22,861 nucleotides of DNA, from the NCBI GenBank assembly GCA_001931905.2, contig MSJI02000302.1, positions 1-22,861 on the forward strand, in the 5' to 3' direction. The stretch comes from Cladosporium sp. IMV 00045 (lineage: Eukaryota; Ascomycota; Dothideomycetes; Cladosporiales; Cladosporiaceae). The translations under genes were made by a program, and so were the position numbers. A model generated the notes under the pieces. That model was given only the letters and a program-made list of their open reading frames with translations, was not told the DNA's origin and searched no databases. Below, piece by piece: positions 18,103-22,861 of the stretch (positions within the stretch are counted from its first letter, which is position 1; the number at the start of each line of letters is the position of its first letter).

Positions 18103-19628
18103 CTGAGATACTCCGAGTACACGCCAGCAGAGCAAAGTGGGCAGGCAAATGTCAGTAGTGCTGATACCGCGATTGAGGGACTGTACAAAGCGCATGTGGC
18201 TCTTACTACATCAGAACATGCATCCTAGGAGCCATCCACCCCGTCACGTCTTGGTTAAAGCGAAGCATTCCATCCATCTCTCTGCTGCGAGCAAAGCTCA
18301 ATTGATGATACCCAAAGCTTACGCAATGGGCCTGTAAATTATGATTCACCTGTGAGCCAGGGAGCGTAGTCTCATAACGTAGGAATCCGGCGTAATCAAG
18401 TCGAGCTCTGCACATGCGCGCCAGCGCAGTGCGACGATCTCGACGGATTCGTGTTTTGTCAAAGAACGGTGTAAGCGCCCACCTGACACAATAAGACGAC
18501 TACATGTATGCTGTAATCGCGTGGAGGAGACCATGATGATGATGTCGCCACGTCTGCGGTTGGCACGGCCTGCCAAGATCGGGAACAACGGAGCGATTTC
18601 TTTTATACGTCGGTGGATTGTTGGCTGAGTTCAATGTTGGCATTATTATGATCTTTTTCGAAGTCTTGAAGCAAGCAAACAGTCAAGCTCAAGACGAGGC
18701 GTAGATCATTTGTTTCGTTAGATCGTCCTCAACTGTCTATACTTTCTTTTCGTACTTGTTTGAGAATCTTCATCGTCAACTCGAGGCAAGACACGTTGAC
18801 TATTCCAGAAGATTCCTAGCAGTCTCAAGTCCGCGCGGGCCGTGCGGTTGGAGAGAGGAAGAGCTTCACACAGAACTGAAGAGCTGAGACGTGTGTATTC
18901 GGAGTATAGTCGGTATAATGGAGAGCGGTTATGGTGCTAGAGTGCGACTTGCGGATGGGATGATGCCGGGCCAAGTCGCTAGGGCTGAAGGCGTGGACAT
19001 ATGGAACCTTTCCCCCCGCTGGGGTTTCTTTTGCTCTGTAAGGATGGATGCCTGCAGGGAGGGAAGGGGATTATAGCACCTCCTCTTATTTAATATTACA
19101 GACGATAGATGTGGATGATGGTTCGATTATGTATTGTGTTTGTCTTGTCAGAGAATCTCATATATCTCATCACCACTCACCTCGCTACACCAAGACAGCA
19201 AACATGATCACATATAATTACATGTAACAATACACATCTCAAGAAGTCACATTTCGTGCAGACCATGGGGAGGCTCTGAACTACGGCCCGCTGCAGGGCC
19301 GCATGTTCACTTGGCCTGCTCCTCTTCGCCTTATGGGAAAAAGACAGATTGCAGCAGGGGCCAGCTCGGGGCCATTCGATTGTCGTCACCAGCCGAGAAG
19401 CACTCGCGCCGCAGTCCCACTCACTCCCAGACCACGTTGCTGCTACCTTGGTGCTGCTGGTCGTAGATGTTCTCCCCTCCCCATCTGTCATTATCATTTT
19501 TCTTTTTCTTTCCCTCCTTCCCTTCCATATCGACATCACCCCAGACTTCGCTGCCTGGGTCGAGGACGAGTCGGATTTGAAAAGCGCCTCTCCCTCTTAG
19601 AGGCCTAGAGCTTTAGCAAAAGAGCAAC
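18103..19628. other. 1.5-kb intergenic region upstream of the calcium ATPase
   Basis: This is the longest gene-free stretch in the window. All open frames in it are short (up to about 120 codons), overlap one another on both strands and lack recognisable domains. A GATGATGATGAT run lies near 18534. A strong pyrimidine tract (about 19475-19530, including TTTTTCTTTTTCTTTCCCTCC) lies 100-150 bases upstream of the ATG at 19629. Such tracts are common in promoters of highly expressed fungal genes. The length suggests a large promoter or long leader for the pump. No tRNA, rRNA or transposon ends were recognised. Confidence 0.45.
19475..19530 (+). promoter_or_regulatory. pyrimidine-rich core promoter tract of the calcium ATPase gene
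   Basis: A coding-strand run of C and T lies just upstream of the SERCA start codon. In filamentous fungi, CT-rich boxes of this sort often mark the transcription start region of strongly expressed genes. That link is family knowledge; the exact start site cannot be read from the sequence. Confidence 0.4.
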
Positions 19629-22600
19629 ATGGATAACGCCTTCGTGCGCTCGCCGCGCGATGTCCTGGCCCACTTCGGTGTCCTCGAGAACTCTGGATTG
19701 TCGGACACTCAGGTCGAGGCCTCAAGGCTGAAGCATGGCAAGAACGGTAGGCTTCAGGTACCTCCGGACAATATGACAAAGCAGATCGGCTAACACTTGC
19801 ATGCGCAGCCATTCCCGAGGAACCGCCCACTCCCCTGTGGGAGCTCGTACTCGAACAATTCAAAGACCAGCTCGTGATCATCCTTCTGGCCAGCGCTGCC
19901 GTCTCTTTTGTTCTCGCACTCTTCGAGGAGGAGGAAGGCTGGACTGCTTTCGTCGACCCCGCCGTCATTCTGACCATCTTGATCTTGAACGCCGTCGTTG
20001 GTGTGAGCCAGGAGTCTTCGGCGGAAAAGGCCATTGCGGCCCTACAAGAGTACAGCGCCAACACCGCAAAGGTCGTGCGCAATGGAACAATTAAGTCTGT
20101 CAAGGCCGAGGAGCTGGTACCCGGTGATATCGTCGACATCGCAGTCGGCAACCGCATCCCCGCCGACTGTAGGGTTTTGAGCATCAGCAGCAACAGCTTC
20201 CGCATCGACCAGTCCATCTTGACCGGCGAGAGTGAGAGTGTTGGCAAGGATGTTGATGCTATCAAGGACACCCAGGCCGTCAAGCAGGATCAGATCAACA
20301 TGCTTTTCTCTGGCACTACCGTCGTGACCGGCCACGGTCGTGCCATGGTCGTCTTGACCGGCACCAACACTGCTATCGGCGACATCCACGAGAGCATCAC
20401 CGCGCAAATCTCCCAGCCGACTCCTCTCAAGGAGAAGCTCAACGAGTTCGGTGACACCCTCGCCAAGGTCATTTCCGCCATTTGCATTCTCGTCTGGGTC
20501 ATCAACATCCGTCACTTCAACGACCCCTCTTTCGGCGGCAACTGGACCAAGGGTGCGATCTACTACCTCAAGATTGCCGTTTCTCTCGGTGTCGCCGCTA
20601 TCCCTGAAGGTCTTGCCGTTGTCATCACTACCTGTCTTGCGCTTGGTACTAGGACTATGGCCAAGAAGAATGCTATCGTACGCAGCTTGCCTTCCGTCGA
20701 GACTCTTGGAAGCTGCAGTGTTATCTGCTCGGACAAGACTGGTACCCTTACCACCAACCAGATGAGCGTCAACAAAATTGTCTACGTGAACGAGGCTGGC
20801 AACGATCTCGAAGAACTGGACGTTGAGGGAACCAGCTTTGCTCCCACTGGCGCTATCTCCAAGGCTGGCAAAATCATTCAGGACCCCGCTGCTACGTCTA
20901 CTACCGTTGCCCAGATGACTGAGGTTGCCGCTGTCTGTAACGACGCCGAACTTGCTTGGGACCCCAAGGCCGAGACTTTCAACAACATTGGAGAGCCTAC
21001 TGAAGGTGCCCTCCGTACACTCGCAGAGAAGATCGGAACCGTCGATCCTACCCTGAACCGCACGAAGGCTACGCTTGGCCCTGAGGAGATCCGCCACTTT
21101 GCCAGCACCGACTACCTGAACCGCGCCTCGAAGCTTAGGACTTTCGAATTCTCCAGAGACCGCAAGAGCATGTCCGTCCTTGTCAACGGCGGCAAGGGCC
21201 AGCGTCTGCTCGTCAAGGGTGCTCCCGAATCTATCCTCGACCGCTGCACTCACTGTCTTACTGGCTCAAACGGCAAGCGTGTTCCCCTCAACGACAAGCT
21301 GTCCTCGCTTCTGAACACCGAAGTCGTAGAGTACGGCAAGCAGGGACTCCGCGTTATGGCTCTTGCAAGCATCGACAATGTGACTTCTGATCTCGCCAAG
21401 CGTGCAAAGAGCACCCAGGAGTACCAGCAATTGGAACAGGGCATGACTCTTCTCGGCCTCGTTGGCATGCTCGACCCTCCCCGTCCCGAGGTCGCCGACA
21501 GCATCGCAAAGTGTCGCCAGGCTGGCATTCGTGTGGTTGTCATCACTGGTGACAACCAGAACACCGCCGAGACTATCTGCAGACAAATTGGTGTCTTCGG
21601 CCCTACCGAAGACCTCACCGGAAAGAGCTTCACTGGACGTCAATTCGATTCTCTCAGTGAGGCCGAGCAACTCAAGGCTGCCCGTACAGCTGCTCTCTTC
21701 TCCCGCACTGAGCCTGGCCACAAGAGCAAGCTCGTCGACCTTCTCCAGTCCACTGGCGAGGTCGTTGCCATGACTGGTGATGGCGTGAACGACGCTCCCG
21801 CTCTCAAGAAGAGTGACATCGGTGTTGCCATGGGCACTGGCACTGATGTCGCCAAGCTCGCCGCGGACATGGTTCTTGCCGACGACAACTTCGCCACGAT
21901 CGAGTCCGCCGTCGAGGAAGGCCGCAGCATCTACAACAACACCCAACAATTCATCCGCTACCTGATCTCTTCCAATATCGGCGAGGTCGTCTCCATCTTC
22001 CTCACCGCCGCCATCGGCATGCCCGAGGCCTTGATTCCTGTGCAGCTTCTCTGGGTCAACTTGGTCACCGACGGTCTTCCCGCCACCGCGCTCAGCTTCA
22101 ACCCCAAGGACCACGATGTGATGAACCGCCCTCCGAGGAAGCGTGACGACCCGCTCATCAGCGGCTGGCTCTTCTTCAGATACATGGTCATTGGAACTTA
22201 CGTCGGCATCGCGACCGTCGGCGGCTACGCTTGGTGGTTCATGGTCTACGAGCACGGCCCGAGGATCACCTTCTACCAGCTCGTAAGTTTCGCCGCATCC
22301 TAAATCTAACTTCAAAACATCACGCTAACTCATGATCCAGACCCACTTTCACAGCTGCAGCAACATCTTCCCCTCCATCGGGTGCCACATCTTCTCCGAC
22401 AGCAGCGCCAAGGCCGCCTCGACCGTGTCCCTCTCGATCCTCGTCGTGATCGAAATGCTGAACGCGATGAACGCCCTGTCATCCTCGGAATCGCTCCTGA
22501 CCCTCCCGCTGTGGAAGAACATGATCCTGGTGTACGCCATCGCGCTGTCCATGGCGCTGCACTTTGCGCTTCTCTACACGCCGATTCTGCAGAGCGTGTT

Positions 22601-22751
22601 TGGTATTGTGCCGCTGTGCTGGGAGGAGTGGAAGATCGTGCTGTGGTGGAGCGCGCCGATCATTGCGATCGATGAGGTGTTGAAGTTCTTCGAGAGGGCG
22701 TTTTTCATGGAGAGGGCGGAGGTGAGGGAGAGGAGGGTTAAAGCTGAGTAA
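19629..22751 (+). CDS. SERCA-type calcium-transporting P-type ATPase
   Basis: Exons 19629-19746, 19809-22282 and 22341-22751 give exactly 1000 residues, the usual SERCA length. Intron 1 (62 nt; GTAGGC donor, CTAAC branch site, CGCAG acceptor) and intron 2 (58 nt; GTAAGT donor, CTAAC branch site, TCCAG acceptor) both keep the frame. The pump moves Ca2+ from cytosol into the ER lumen using ATP. All key parts are visible: the TGES actuator loop at 178-181, PEGL in M4 at 305-308, DKTGTLT with phospho-aspartate D348, the nucleotide-site KGAPES at 509, TGDGVNDAP from 695, [11 protein letters not shown] in M5, [14 protein letters not shown] in M6 and [12 protein letters not shown] in M8. The acidic and amide residues of both calcium sites are therefore kept, which separates it from one-site Pmr1-type Golgi pumps. 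The C-terminus ends shortly after M10 with a basic tail. The closest named fungal relative I know is Neurospora nca-1. Coding strand bias is strong (C-ending codons), consistent with high expression. Confidence 0.95.
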
Positions 22752-22861
22752 AATGTCGAATTATACACGTGGAGGAAATAAGATGTGGCGGAAGGTAGAG
22801 ATGAGAAGACTTTTGTTGCTGTTGGACACAATGAATGCCAAAGCATGAAAAGAAAAAAAAA

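Noticed and set aside
19119..19136. GGTTCGATTATG, resembling a tRNA T-loop
   Set aside because: No matching acceptor stem, anticodon arm or D-arm could be found around it.
20042..22315. Two long open frames on the minus strand (403 and 349 codons) opposite the calcium ATPase
   Set aside because: They mirror the strongly biased C-ending codons of the pump gene; their translations are low in aromatic residues, rich in D/G/V/L/E and show no domain.
16257..22751. Secondary-metabolite or transport gene cluster
   Set aside because: Only a transporter and a housekeeping calcium pump are present; no backbone synthase, oxidase or pathway regulator is visible.

Overview
The window looks like nuclear DNA from a filamentous ascomycete, most likely a Dothideomycete; this placement is an inference. 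The support is as follows: short introns (about 57-99 nt) with GTRNGT-like donors and CTAAC/CTGAC branch sites; gene families typical of fungi (Dal5-type MFS, GT34 mannosyl/galactosyltransferase, fungal J-domain/zinc-ribbon protein); long serine/proline-rich disordered proteins; and intergenic gaps of 0.2-1.5 kb. I recognised no mobile element, CRISPR array, tRNA or rRNA.

Layout, left to right. (1) 1-533 +, the 3' end of a Dal5/allantoate-permease-type MFS transporter, including a tiny last exon. (2) 1108-2547 +, an uncharacterised protein with an HELAH zinc-metallopeptidase motif and a basic tail made of three 20-residue repeats. (3) 2773-4255 -, a J-domain co-chaperone-like protein with a long charged coiled coil and a C-terminal Cys cluster. 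(4) 5234-6775 +, a leucine-rich-repeat protein with a C-terminal CxxC...CxxxC pair. (5) 6949-7777 -, a two-RRM protein whose first RRM is broken by a frame change and an in-frame TGA; it is probably a pseudogene or carries sequence errors. (6) 8178-12938 +, a 1586-residue single-exon disordered protein with a possible Dnt1/Net1-like ubiquitin-fold N-terminus and three Myb/SANT-like segments. (7) 13597-15807 +, a Golgi GT34 glycosyltransferase with an unusual C-terminal extension. (8) 16257-18102 +, a three-exon MFS transporter. (9) 19629-22751 +, a complete three-exon SERCA-type calcium ATPase.

The genes do not form an evident operon-like cluster or a biosynthetic pathway. This is ordinary gene-dense chromosome with mixed housekeeping functions: ER calcium pumping, Golgi glycosylation, chaperone, chromatin or nucleolar, RNA-binding and membrane transport. 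The least described items are the HELAH protein, the large Dnt1-like/Myb-like protein with E2F-like promoter sites, the extended GT34 enzyme and the broken RRM gene. I did not find a clear new multi-gene system. All splice structures were deduced by eye from reading frame, splice consensus and conserved protein ends.
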